This document shows positions 48,551 through 61,135 of a DNA stretch of 64,000 bases, piece after piece. A model generated the notes under the pieces. It was not told the origin of the DNA and searched no databases. It saw only the letters and a list, made by a program, of their open reading frames with translations. This DNA is from Strongylocentrotus purpuratus (Eukaryota; Echinodermata; Echinoidea; Camarodonta; Strongylocentrotidae): assembly GCF_000002235.5 (NCBI RefSeq), contig NW_022145596.1, positions 2,942,852-3,006,851 of the forward strand, read 5' to 3'. Every line of letters starts with the position of its first letter. Position 1 is the stretch's first letter. The translations under genes and the position numbers were made by a program.

Positions 48551-51500
48551 AAAATGACAGTAATGTCATGTTAGCCTTGTATCCCATCAGATGGGTTGTT
48601 ACTATAGCAATCCCATGTCTTTCGTGGTCACAACATTGGACCCGAATTTTCTTGGCCCCTCTTACTAGACAAAATAAACAGTCACAAGTGTCCAACCCAT
48701 TTTATGCCTCAATGCTCAATGAGAAAAACTGAATATTGAATCCTTCAAACGCCCTTCGGTTCAATCAGAAAACGCTGTCCCACATAACTCTGTTGTGTAT
48801 ACAAGTATACGTAGCATTCCATTAACAGAGCTCAGTTGCTATCCACGACGTACTATACATGACGTAGTAGAATACAAAAGGGCCAGCCCCTCACACACCC
48901 CCTTCGCAAACTTCCGCTATTGTGTGTAAGGATTACTCTGTCGCTTGGGCATTATTGTGTGGGCTTTGTGTATGTAGTGTGGAAACTGAAACAAGGCTTG
49001 AAAAACACACATTTTTTGTAAATGGGTCTTAATGGGAGGGGGCATGTCATATCCATTCCCTTCCTCGCGGCGTCCCTGCATTACACTTTTCCATTTGAAT
49101 CATATTACTCTAATTCGAATGTCTTTCAAAATCCGCTGATCTTTAAACAATATATAGCTATCAAGCTTATGATATATTAATCTGGATCAGGATGGATTAG
49201 TATCCATCGGAAGCACAGCTGTGATGTCAATGAAATCATGTGGTAACTCAATAAATGAGAGATACGGGTACGTGGCTAAAGTTACATTTATATAAAAATT
49301 TAAAAAAATAAAAATGAATTATGAAGAGAGTAATAAACAGTATGACCCTGTTCAGAAAGAGATTATACAAAATGCCTGGTTGAAACACTTCGGAAATTAT
49401 GGGGGTGGTAAAACAGGTGTGGTTAATGCACTTTCATTGAAATTTAAGAGGGACATGGGCCCATACATTTACACCTGAAAAATATTGTACATGTAGTGAA
49501 TGAATACAAATATGAAGGAAAACTACTGACAAAGACTATTCAACTAGCGGAAGTTTCATTCACGATAATTCAGTGCTGGCCAAAAGGAAGTCATACAATT
49601 TTTGTATTCACTTATTATTATTTTTGTAATTGTGGCTAAGCTGTGCAAGAGAATGTGTTCAATTAAGGCTTGGAGCATCGAAGAGAGAGAGAGAAGACGG
49701 ATGGAGCGTGTCTGTAGAAATTTAGGTACTGAATTAATAATAACGAGTAGATTCCTTCCGCCTGCAGTAAGTTTAATCAAGATCTTACGGTCTATTTACA
49801 GTGTGTCGGTCCATTTATATTAATATCCATTGGTTAGTTCAGTCACAGACTCACAGCAGTCACAGGTACATTGTAACAGTACTGATTTGTTATTAAATGA
49901 CTATAGTACCATGATAGTACTCAATAATGAATATCCCCATGCATTGACGTCATCACTGTCTCTTTCTGTCTGTATCTCTCTGCCCCCCCCCCTCTCTCTC
50001 GCTCTCTATCTCCTCTAATCCTGAGGTGATCGGAAGTAGATCATCCCATGGAGACGATCACAGACTAAGAACCCAATTTAATTATGATGGATTTCTTGAG
50101 TCACTTTCTCCGTCCCCTAAGAGAAAAGAATGTAGAGACTCGTGAATAACGACCCCAACATCCTGATACAAACACTCGACTGCATGCGCGTAAAGTAGGC
50201 CTGAATTTGTACGTGTGTCTGTATTAAGCCAAACCATGCTCAGATTGGACAATGAAGATTATTCTGATTCCCCTTAGAAGAAAAAAAAAAGTAATTAAAT
50301 TTATTTATAAATAGAATATGAAAGGATTACGTCAGTCCTTGTGATCTCTTGAGAGAGGATAGTATGCGATAATGCCTTTTTTTATTAACGTCGGAGGTGA
50401 ACAAAATCTGAAAATTCTTGTGACTTTATTTTTATGAATACATACACAATAAAGAAAATGCGTTCCAAAGTATTGGCACATAGCAGCATAAGCTGAATTC
50501 GCATTTTCTTTCAAATTCAGTGTCCACATATTATAGCACGCTAACAAATCGCTTACGAGGTGATTTCTGTTTTGTATAGAAATTCGAAAACTGTTGATGT
50601 TGCCATTACTTTTATCTGCGGTGCAGTCGGTATTTCTACAGGTTCCATTCCCGTCCTCTCGCTTTATCATTTCGGCAAAAAAAAGAAAGGGTCTGCGTGA
50701 CTATCGAACGAAACAGCACATCATTTATTGAATTGATTTTAGTTTTTTTTATAAAGAATGATGAAAAATGCCTCCTTTGTTTTGGTATGCAAGTAAAAGC
50801 AACATCCACTGATGGTATAGAACCAAGATACAAAACAGATTTCTTGTTTATTTATATCTATCTTTGTCATTCTGAATAAATATAAAGAAGACCTGAACAG
50901 TAAGGAACAGAACCGCGCAAAAAAAAAAGGGGGGGGGGTGATACTAGTCGTTGTGAATAGTAAATGTAGGCTTGTAGTACGTGTTTCGGTGTATGACTTT
51001 ACAACTTAGCGGCACCTGTTAAAGATTCTTGGAGAAATTCATGGAAATTGGAAACATCCTCCATATAAACTGTCATCATCGGAACTAAATGTCATCCCAT
51101 CTGACTCCGCCATGCCTATCATCAGGTTTCACAGTGTGACGCTTCTTACTATAATAGTGGCAGTGATTATCTGCTGAGATTACCGACAGCACAGACAGAG
51201 CATTGAAAGCAAATATGTTGTCTGCCTGTACATCATGAACTGAACCAAAAACTATAATGAACATTAATTAAAATCATGCTTCCATTCTTTATGGTAAGAA
51301 TGGAATATGGCGGGTGGGTTAGAATTCCTGGTAAGGGCCTTGCATGCAGGTGTGATTAATTAAACGAAAATGAATAATGTTTGAAATGATTGAATATTAA
51401 CTGAATGAGATTTGGCGACAGAACGATTAAAAAAAATTATTACGAAGTAAAAAAAATTAATATTTCGCAAACGTGAACATTTACAGTATGGGAAAATGAT

Positions 51501-54049
51501 CAGAATATAGCTAGAAACAGATAATGACAACCCATCGCAAATTCTTAATCTCTGTTAATTCTCGCATTCATACAAACAATTTTCACAGAGCTTTTGTGGT
51601 GATGCTCGTTGCATGCACACGAGGCGTTATTTAATTTGTGTTATTATCTGCGCTAGTTATCTGACCTTCAGATTAGCTCCATAGGTCTACTGCCTCTTGG
51701 ATCAGACTACCAAGGAGACTGAATATGAAGGACTGAAAATGTGTTATTGACTATGATCAATGTTTTGATAATTATTGGTAACGTATTGACACAAAAAAAC
51801 ATTTTGTAACCGACGACAAAAAGCTTGAATACACAAGTGCCCTTATATTGTGGATAAACCGGAAACGGTAATTAATGCGTAATATTTGGTTTGGGTTTTA
51901 AAATGATGTGAATTATGAAACAAATAAACACGAAACTGTCCAAATTTGGTATGATATTTTCAATTTCATATTCTGAGGATGTATCAATGTAGTGAAAAGA
52001 CATATACAATGTGATATATTCCTATATATCATTGAGACACTGTTAAAGTAATTTTCATTGAGTAGGATGAAACTCATCATGTCTGTCTGGCAGTCATCTC
52101 CCGTGGCCTAAATACTGAACGTGTTCATCCTTGAGCGCTACAAATAGCTACAGATATTAATCATTAAAGATTTAAACATCAATTCCCGCAATCATGAACG
52201 TGGTAATGAGTACAAAGACACGATGAATGGATATTTGAATCTTTTAATTTTCTGTGCGAGTCCAAGAAAATATTCCGTTTATAACAAATCATTTTACTTT
52301 ATCTTCCGTCATCCAGGAAATTATTGATGATACGATTAGATAGCTGCCTTTCTCTATGATTATCTCTGTCGTTCCCGATCGTTCTTTTATGTCTTGTTGT
52401 CTCTAGAAACCGTCATGTTCGTTTTGTTTTGTGTGTGTGTGTGTGTGTGGGGTTTTTTTTTTTTTTCGTTGAAGTAGGAAGGGTGCTATCGGTATCGATA
52501 CATTTTACAGTCGGTTAACGAAGATGCCTCATGAAATACATGTATGTGTGTTACGTGCGTGTGCGATGGTGAATAGAAATGGCGGAAATTTGTGCGAATT
52601 GTGAGGCGCCATCGAACCTTAATCACAAATCTTCAGATTTGCATTGGGGATAGTGGAATATATATATTTTAATTTACTTCGTCTCGTTCTCAGTTTTAAG
52701 ACCCTATAATCCACAATCTTGCAAAACAGAAAACGTGTGGGTCATAATTATGAATAATCCGAACTATTCAATGAAGGCCAAGCCTCGCATTTCTACACCG
52801 TCGTGTGGATGGAACTACAATCGACGCCACACGATCGCGATGTAAACAAACGAAGGTTCACTCGTAGTATAGTAGGCGGGAACATCGAAGAGTGGTGAAC
52901 GAGGAGGTGGGGGGGGGGGGGGGGGGGATTTCTCGATCGCTGAAAGGGTAAACACGTTCTCGCTCTGACGTAAGAGCTTGGATGTTTGTGAAAGGATTTT
53001 TTGGTACCAATAGGGGTAGTCGCGTAGGGTCTATGGGTTCTCTTTACACACATCGACTCGTCTTGCTAGTAATTGAAGCTGGAAAAAGATGTGAAACGTC
53101 ATCACAGAATGGATGGGTGTTTGTATTTCACGCACGTGACGAGCTTTCCCCTTATCATATATGTCTGTGGTGTTGTATGCCAGCATAGCTAATGGAAGCT
53201 ATCTCACCCTCATCAATTCACAACCATGCCCCCTACCAACCCTGCCCCCTACCAACCACTCATCTTTCAAGACTCGTCAGAGCAATCAGTGCTTGATGTC
53301 ATTGCCCTCTTTGAAGATCAATCAAAACATGTTCTTAATTGATTTGGGTAGTAATACTAATTTAGAATGGTTGTGTGTTTGTACTTCATGCAATAATGAT
53401 TGATGAGCTTACACCTATCATGTGCCTTTGCTTTGGACTGTTGGAGTTATCTTCCAAGCACCTGCATAGCTCATGAAACGCTCTCTCATCCTTAGCATCC
53501 TTCACTCCAAGAGCCATGTTCCACCTGCTCCACCCCCTCATTTTTCAAGAGTTACATAATGCATTCATGATTTGGGGTCATTACACTGTAATTAATAACC
53601 GGACGTTTTTCATACATTAGACACTTTCCAGCAATTTGCTAACGGCGGTCAGTTCAAGGGTCGGATTGAATTATTGTACTTTATGTTCTTAGATCACTTT
53701 AAATGTTATGCATGTCTTTAATGTAATATTTACAAGTGAAGCTCCTTAAGAGACACGCTTTATAATAATAATTTAAACCCCAAAAATGTGGTCATCAATT
53801 AATTTATCTACAGAAATATAATTTTATTATATGAAAATTATGAATTCTCCCAAAACAAGGCAATAAGATGACATCTATGCTAGTTTCTTTGAATTTGACC
53901 CAGTCTATTAGTGACATTCGGATCTTCGACTAATTCTAATTTTAGATGGATTTGTGATCCTTCGAGAAACGACAATGCTCATATTAAAGTCTAGGGAAAA
54001 GAGACATGTTACTTGGCTTGAGGAAGAGAGAGAGAGATGCCCGGCATTT

Positions 54050-54498
54050 TAATCGGACACTCTGACGTCATTCATATTTAGTTACGGCGCACGTCTACGC
54101 CAAACCGGTCACGTGCATTTGTTATGCTATTACAGAGTTGTATAGTACAGTGCGCAAAGCGGAAAACACTACGACCGGCAGAGTAGATCGAGATGAATGG
54201 GTCAATCTCGTTTAGATAGCAAATGACTTTCTGATTGTAAAGACGTGATTTCTTTTAGCAGCGTTGTTACTTTGAATCCGAGCATTGAACAATAGAAAAA
54301 AGTCTGATAGATGTGATTTAATACGAAAAATACTCTTTTGTCTACGGATAACGTCCTCGCTTCATCATTCTATTTGGCGTTTTAAGCATCTTATCTCGCG
54401 CAGCATTCTCTTGTCGTCATAGAATTTGTTGTCTTTTTTTCTGGAGACGTTGAGTCATCTACAAAGGACCTAATCACATAAATCACATCGGGCAAACA
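54050..54498 (+). promoter_or_regulatory. candidate promoter and 5' UTR of the proximal SLC6 exon
   Basis: A perfect cAMP-response element TGACGTCA (54063-54070) and an E-box CACGTG (54110-54115) lie about 400 bases before the ATG at 54499, in locally more GC- and CpG-containing DNA. No TATA box is evident at a fixed distance. Both motifs are short and could be chance. Confidence 0.3.
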
Positions 54499-54522
54499 AT
54501 GAATGATACGTCGGAGAAAATG
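54499..54522 (+). CDS. SLC6A9: candidate proximal first coding exon of the SLC6 transporter gene
   Basis: ATG at 54499 opens MNDTSEKM and ends ATG|GTATGT in phase 0, fitting the common exon at 59816 (intron 5.3 kb). The short N-terminus fits SLC6 proteins. With the exon at 36864 it would give two isoforms differing only in the cytosolic N-terminus and promoter. This is supported only by phase, donor and position. Confidence 0.45.
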
Positions 54523-54837
54523 GTATGTGTCTGTGTTGTTTGTGTATGAAATTGATTTTAAACACTGGAGTACAGTAATGTCTGAAAGTACCGTGCCTTC
54601 TTCATGATATACTCTGTGGTAATGGTGGTGGGTATATGGTGGTAATGATAATGCTTATGTTGATGATAATGATGATGGTGATGACTTAGTAGTGGTTTTA
54701 GATTGTGATGATGAATGATTTATGATATTAAATGTGTAATTATTACTGAAGAATGTCGATGTATATCTTGAATGTTATTGTGACGATAATAATGTATATT
54801 ACTACTATATCTGTAATTTAAAGGGGTTAATTTAAAT

Positions 54838-54950
54838 TAGTGCTGTAGTCAAACGTTTAACCGTCCGGTATCCGACCGCCCATGGCGGATTCCGTTTTCA
54901 ATTGGACGGTTTCGTTTTCCCGTTTTTTTTTTTTTTTTTTTTTTTTTAAT

Positions 54951-54993
<43 letters not shown>

Positions 54994-55328
54994 TTCGATT
55001 TATGCCCCTCCACCTGGCACTATGCCTGGCAATGTCTTCCAGCTCAGTAATCGGTGTGATGACTTACCACTTGGAAACTAGAACAACACTCCAATTTGTC
55101 TGTCATCTTGGTTTGAAAGTAATCTTTGTAATAGATCTCAATATATATTCATCCAAGTTTAACACATGGTGTACCACAAGGTTCTATCCTAGGTCCTCTA
55201 CTGTTTTTAATTTACTTTAATGATCTTACATATTATTCTAAAACGACATTGTTACTATTATTTGTGACTAGTTCACAAGCACAAATCGGCGCCTTCAGTT
55301 AAATCACCTTCCTGCTTTTTCACACGGC

Positions 55329-55363
<35 letters not shown>

Positions 55364-55524
55364 GATTTTTTTTTTTTTTTTTTTTTTTATTTATTTATTT
55401 ATTTTTTTATTTTTTTTTTTTTTTTTATTTTATTTTTTTTTTAAATAAATCGTTTAACCGAAAACCGTCCGGTTTTGACAGGCGGTTAAACGGAATTGGA
55501 GATATCCGTGATGTTACAGCACTA
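54838..55524. mobile_element. 687-bp hAT-type element containing a LINE fragment
   Basis: The ends are TAGTGCTGTA and, on the other strand, TAGTGCTGTA (10 of 10). The perfect 8-bp target duplication ATTTAAAT lies at 54830-54837 and 55525-55532. Both subterminal regions carry GTTTAACCG..CCGTCCGG motifs that can pair. The middle is a LINE reverse-transcriptase piece bordered by long T and A/T homopolymers, so the element has either been invaded by a retroelement or copied one. Confidence 0.85.
54990..55265 (+). pseudogene. LINE reverse-transcriptase fragment (motif GVPQGSILGPLLF)
   Basis: From 55168 the + strand reads GVPQGSILGPLLFLIYFNDL, then TYYSKTTLLLLFV. This is the region just before the catalytic YADD box of non-LTR reverse transcriptases. 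The box itself is degraded (FVTS where FADD is expected). The residues just upstream (SSKFN) lie in another frame. It sits inside the hAT element 54838-55524 and differs from the LINE piece at 29371, which comes from a later part of the protein. Confidence 0.8.
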
Positions 55525-55599
55525 ATTTAAATGAATAACTATGAATTATTTATTACAATTGCTCCTATATTTGTACATAAATCGCTTTGTTTAAATCAA

Positions 55600-58500
55600 G
55601 AATTCACATTCAAGATAACCCATCTAATTTCTTGCGCTTTTGACATAATAATACAATTAAATGCATCACAAAATATAACAAAATATATGTGAATAAATTG
55701 TCCCTGGTGGTCAACTAATCATTGGAATAATGAGTTTTATCGCATATTCTAGTTCACAAATGTATTAAAATACATGCATGTTACTAGATTGGATGATACA
55801 GTAAGTATGTCATAGCAACAAGCCAACGACCAATAGACGTAACATGCGTTTTACTATTGAAGTTGAAATTGAATACCTGGTATATTAACGTTTGAATGTA
55901 GTCAAGAATTGAATACAATTTAAAAACGAAGATTAATGCATTAATAAATTTTAAAAAAGATTGAAAATAATGAACATGAGTTTAGCGGGACATCATGCAC
56001 TCTAGAAACTGAAATTTTAAATCACCATTTAAAAGGGCCGAGGAGTGACCACTCTTTCAAAAAGTCAGATTGATACTTTTAACATGCAGGATTCAACCGT
56101 TTATAGTGTTAGATTCTGCAATCTGCATGTTCAAAGTGTTAATCTACCATTTTGAGAGAGTGGTCATTCCTCGGCCCTTTAAAATGGTGATTTAAAGACC
56201 GTCAATACTACTGGGCCAGAAGGGATTAAACCACACAGCGAGGTCACTGACAGGTGGCTATCTCATTAACTCAGCTCTAAACTCACATAAGAAAAAGAGG
56301 ATCATGGGGGACCAACAGGCACCGATTGGGGAAGTTTTATATATAGAGGGAGCAAGTAGCTACTAGTAGGACATTGGGGCTTTAACATTTCAGTTTTTAG
56401 AGCGTGGTATGAGAAGGGGTTCGTAGAAGAAGCTTCCATAAATGTGAATGTGATATTGTCCATTACTTAATATTACGTAATAACGTTTAGGTTATAATAT
56501 AACGGGGGGGGGGGGGGCAAGATGTGAAATGAAGAAATGCGTTTTTAAGGAACACTACGTATAAGTCATGTTCGCTTCCCAGTTGTTGAGCGCTAGCCAG
56601 GAAACTGTCGGTATCAAAGCCAATTACATTTTGAAAAATTCAAAGCACGTGACGTAAATTCATCCACTTATGATTTAGCCTAACTATTGCCAATTTTATC
56701 CCTAAAAAAGTGAAGAAAAAAAATTTGAAATATTTTTAATTTGGATTTGGTAAAGAATGGCAGCGTGGATGAGAAAAGACGACCTATACATGTATGTCAT
56801 AATCTTAGTTGAAAATGTGCTGGGAGGGGGGGGGGGGGGGGGCTTCTCTACAACCCGTACCCTCGGGTCTCTCCTTCCGGTGTATATATTGATTATGTGT
56901 GCATTTGTGTATTTCACATCTCAATGAAAAAGTCATCATTCGGCAGAAATATATCATTTTTATATGCATCTGCCCATGACATTTAATATTAACCAATCTC
57001 AATCGGGTATTAGATTATTGGTCTATAGAAATGGAATTATCGCGAATTATTCATCTATTCTTTCTCAATGATTACGTATTGAGGGTAAATTTGAAGCTTC
57101 GTACAATTTTCAGATTCATTAAAATACATGTAGAAAGATAAATTGCACGATATATATTTCAGACTTCTGATATTAAGTCGATGCGACAGGTGCACCGTCA
57201 ATGGAAAACTAATAGTAATCAGGCAATTATATTTTTTCCTGTACAGTATTTGATATTTTGATAGCGCTACAGGAAATGGTATTTACCATAGAGGTGATTT
57301 GCAGTGGAGTTGGAAATTCATAGTGAATAATGCAACTGATCATGATATTATGATGCATTGGACAATATTACAGGAATGTTTGTAAACTTGTTATACTTTA
57401 CTGAAACGTAGCTGTTTCCCCGGAAACTACTTTGTAAAAAGGGAATCGATTTTCTTTTTTTTTTTGCACCAAGGTGTGTTTATAAGCACAGCTGTTCTGT
57501 TCCCAATGTGTGACGCAGTTAAAACAAACTAAATGTGGATTTATTTTCAGCGATTTAATCAGCGTTAGATAAATGTTAACGGTAGTCAAATATTGTTTTA
57601 ATAAGAGAGAAGTGCTCATTGACGTAAAGGGTGTAGTAGCAATCAAACAGTCTGTAATTACTAACAAACGTCGGATGTCTGGTTTATGAATGCAAACATT
57701 CTCTATAAAAGAATATATAGCAGGGAAAGTTTGGAGGGGCGTAGTCTGTTCCAGGTTCATCAATAAATTACTCGGTGTCTCTATCTATAGTACTGTTTTG
57801 TTGATAAAGCGATTAAATATTAACGTATGATATCCTGTTCTTTTTCTTTATTTTGAAGAATAGTCAGACTTGGGAGGGGCTGGTTGCATATTACAATACA
57901 ATGATTGCATACCTGAACAGAGTGACTATCCGCCATGAAAGCGTTTTTAGTTATTCATATTAGAGCAAATGTAACTTACATATCCACTTCAGTCACAAAT
58001 GGACATGTAGCCTACCCTGCGAAGTTTATTCCTATAGACATTTAAGGCTAGTTTATACCAGTGTCCGACAACGTGTCAACTTCCGATTAATGCATTCATC
58101 CCCCCCCCCCCCCGCACAAATCTTCAAGAGATCGACGCCCACGTCTTACGTATAATTATGTAATATGAATCATAGCAAATCTATCTTTGTTTGCCTGGAT
58201 CTCCTTGTAGCCGAATTGAAAATCTGCCGATCCCTAAACAGACAATTGCGTTATTACACACTTTTATTTTTGTAATTAATTTTACAAAAGTTTTTCAAAA
58301 CACCCACTAGGTATGCAAGGTTTGGGATCTGGGATAGGTCATTGCGCGGTTAAATAGGCCCCCGGTCGATAATCCAAAGACAGATTGCGCATGAAACTAT
58401 CCGAGTCGCCTACGCAATCAAATGCTGATCAAACAATGATCGGTAAACACTTTCACAGCATGCCATTAGATGTACTGTAATTCCCTATACCAATATTAGG

Positions 58501-59815
58501 CCGACAAGGGTTCGGTTGAACTACCAACTTATGGTGCTTTTTGTTTTATTTACCTAATGAAGATTCAAAGTTTGAAACCGTACTATGAGAAACGATCCGA
58601 TTTATATTGAATTTATATTTAAAAAAAGCTTCAAAATATTTACTGTTTAAATGAGCATGGTCTGATCATGTAGTTGGTAAACCTGCTTTGTTTTGGTTTG
58701 ACCCACCGACGACCCGCACCACCCTCTTTCCAAGCGATCAAAAGGCGCTCAAACAAAACTCCGTTTTGAAAGGGAGAGCCCCGATCCATCGCCGTTATAT
58801 CAAGTCCCTGGTTATATTGATTAAATTCACAATAGTTATTGGTTTCTATAATTATAAGCCGTGTAATTGAGCACTAACGTTACTTTTACTTGAAGAAAAA
58901 ATGTCATATCATCAATAGTAGGCTTGTGTGAAGATGATTGCATAACTAACGATCTGAAACTGTTGTAGCGATGACTCGTTTTCTTCTGCATCATCTCCGA
59001 GCTGGGGACAAAACCAGCTTCCTCCGGTGGGAGAGTTTCTACTTTCTAACCGCCCGGAAACGAATCGTCTGAGCAAGTGAACATCTTCCTTCCTCCCTTT
59101 GCCCTGCTCACTTTGCCCCTGCCTGCCCTTGATCAATGGAAAGCTGGTGATTCAGACTTTTCAGAATACGAAGGGACGACAAAGAAAGAAAAAAAGAAAA
59201 TCAATACTAAATCACTAAAGCCCACTCTCGCGCGCTCAAACTGTCTTGCTGGCTCTCGTTCAAAACAACCTTCTCTAAGCGCGAGGACTAGTTTACTTAT
59301 ACAACAAATTAGTATGAAGATTGTTTTCATGTTTTATATGAATGCGACCGTGTCCGTTCGGGCTAAATATTTATAGTTATTTCTTCAATATGAAGTGGCG
59401 TGTGAAATGTGTAATTAATATTTTTGGAAACAATAAATGAGTAACCATCAGTGCATGACCTTTTAATATACTCTTGTTTATTTGTTAAACATTACGTGGG
59501 TGTGTGTGTGTGTGTGTGTGTGAAATGATTTTTTTTGTTATGGTTTTTGAAGTTTGATCACTACATATAGATCACTTTGAACACACTGCCAGATTGTAAA
59601 ACAGAATAAGACATCTCTCTTTATTGCAGAAGTGATCTTATTGAATTGGAGTGGAGGCAAGGAGAAAATGCCCTTCAAAGTTTGATGAACTTTTACTCAA
59701 CTTTTCCCTGAAACATATTACTTTTTTTAATGCATGGGGAAACAAATTTAAATTGCTGATGATACAGCTGTATTTCTATAACATTCTTTTCTTTTCTTTT
59801 CTTCTGAACGTGTAG
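55600..59815 (+). other. SLC6 first intron, distal part
   Basis: Apart from the palindromic MITE at 56017-56195 and short homopolymers, nothing is recognised. A 121-codon minus-strand open frame (57398-57763) has no family signature. Confidence 0.4.
56017..56195. mobile_element. 179-bp palindromic MITE
   Basis: The left arm reads TTAAATCACCATTTAAAAGG, then GCCGAGGAGTGACCACTCTTTC. The right arm carries the same inverted, GAGAGAGTGGTCATTCCTCGGCCC and CTTTAAAATGGTGATTTAA, with further pairing inward (AACATGCAGGATT / AATCTGCATGTT). A clear target duplication beyond A/T-rich flanks was not found. Confidence 0.75.
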
Positions 59816-60068
59816 AGACCACTTGATGGTGGTCGCTCTCCCGACGCTCTGATTGAGAAACCAAACTTCAGGAATGGAACTAATGATACTGATGGAAAGT
59901 ACGTAAGTCTGAATGATGTATCAGACATTGATCCGTATAACGATGAAGAGGACCAAGCTCGGGGGAAATGGGGAAGCAAGATTGACTTTCTCCTGTCCTG
60001 TGTCAGCTATGCTGTTGGAATCGGCAACGTTTGGAGGTTTCCTTTCCTCTGCTATCAGAATGGAGGAG
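59816..60068 (+). CDS. SLC6A9: SLC6 common exon: N-terminus and TM1
   Basis: It has acceptor gaacgtgtag and donor ggaggag|gtatgt, with phase 0 in and 1 out. It encodes a hydrophilic acidic N-terminal tail ([19 protein letters not shown] and onward) and then [20 protein letters not shown] and [15 protein letters not shown]. The unwound TM1 residues that contact Na+ and substrate carboxylate in LeuT-fold transporters (G-x-G-N) are intact. Confidence 0.9.
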
Positions 60069-60821
60069 GTATGTTCTATATTTATAAGACAAGAAGTTTT
60101 AAGAGAGGGTATGAAGACTGGAAGCATATAGCCAACATGACGAGACAGATTAAATTTGAAATAGATTTTCGTTCAATCAGGGTGTTCTTGTCTTTGTTAC
60201 CCATTATAGTCCCAGGCCTTTTCCGGTCTTGAAACTTCTGTTTAATATTTAAACAATGACAGACAGACTTTTGCTTTTCATATGGAAGGACCCTACTATA
60301 GGAAAACACAAAGGGTCTTTGTCATGTTTTATTCTACTGACGGCATTTCCCCATATTCAATGAAAGGAGTAGACATACTATTACACCTAATATAATCTCA
60401 TAATCAGTACTAGTATTAAACGAATTAATGCTCCCATTGGGAAACCAAACCCACCTTTATCTCTACTTTTTTTTGGCTTCATTCCAAAATAAACTTATCC
60501 TGTATTTATATGTGATCATTCAACCGATTATATTTAAGAATTCAAGGTCTGTTGAACGGAGAGGTGTGTCCATAAGATGTGGGCTGGCTGAACCGAAGCA
60601 TACAAGTAGAGTAGATAATCATTAATCGTGCATAGCGTGCCATGAGAATGAGAGGGGCCAAGGCACGATGGTTGTGATGAATGGGGACCATTCATGACAT
60701 GCAGGCGCGTACGCAGGGGGGGGGGGGGGGGGGGGGGGGGTTTGGGGGGTTAAACCCCCCCCCTTTGGAAATTTTTTGTGTGTAAACCCCCTAAAAAAAA
60801 CCTAAAACCCCCCCCCCTTTT

Positions 60822-60863
<42 letters not shown>

Positions 60864-61087
60864 TTAAAAAAAAAAAAAAAAAAAAAATTATTCCCATGGC
60901 CGACCTAAAAAAGGTGACCTTACCCCCCCCCCAACGGAGCAAAATGTCATATTTCCAAATTTCGAGACCAAAAAAAAAAAAAAAAGTGTCCTCTTACCCC
61001 CCCCCCCCCCCCCCCCCCCCCGCTTATTCAGCGGTCGGCTGAGTCGTTGCGATTTTTTTGGACCAAAAAAGAAAAATGTGTCCTCTT

Positions 61088-61135
<48 letters not shown>

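Larger units (their letters stand above)
36921..54498 (+). other. intergenic or first-intron region upstream of the proximal SLC6 exon
   Basis: No protein-coding exon was recognised here. It contains the palindromic repeat at 39136-39330, a possible SINE at about 40110, the GTCTCGC hairpin repeat at 44591-45530, the element at 47302-47571, retroposon-like tails near 45800 and 48460, and many short simple repeats. I see nothing else in 40330-44580 or 48720-54000. Confidence 0.5.

Noticed and set aside
50332-50670. Cysteine-containing 112-codon minus-strand frame
   Set aside because: It looks superficially like a small secreted protein, but there is no signal peptide and the cysteine spacing fits no family I know.
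57398-57763. 121-codon minus-strand open frame
   Set aside because: No recognisable domain and no promoter or splice context; it lies within the transporter's first intron.
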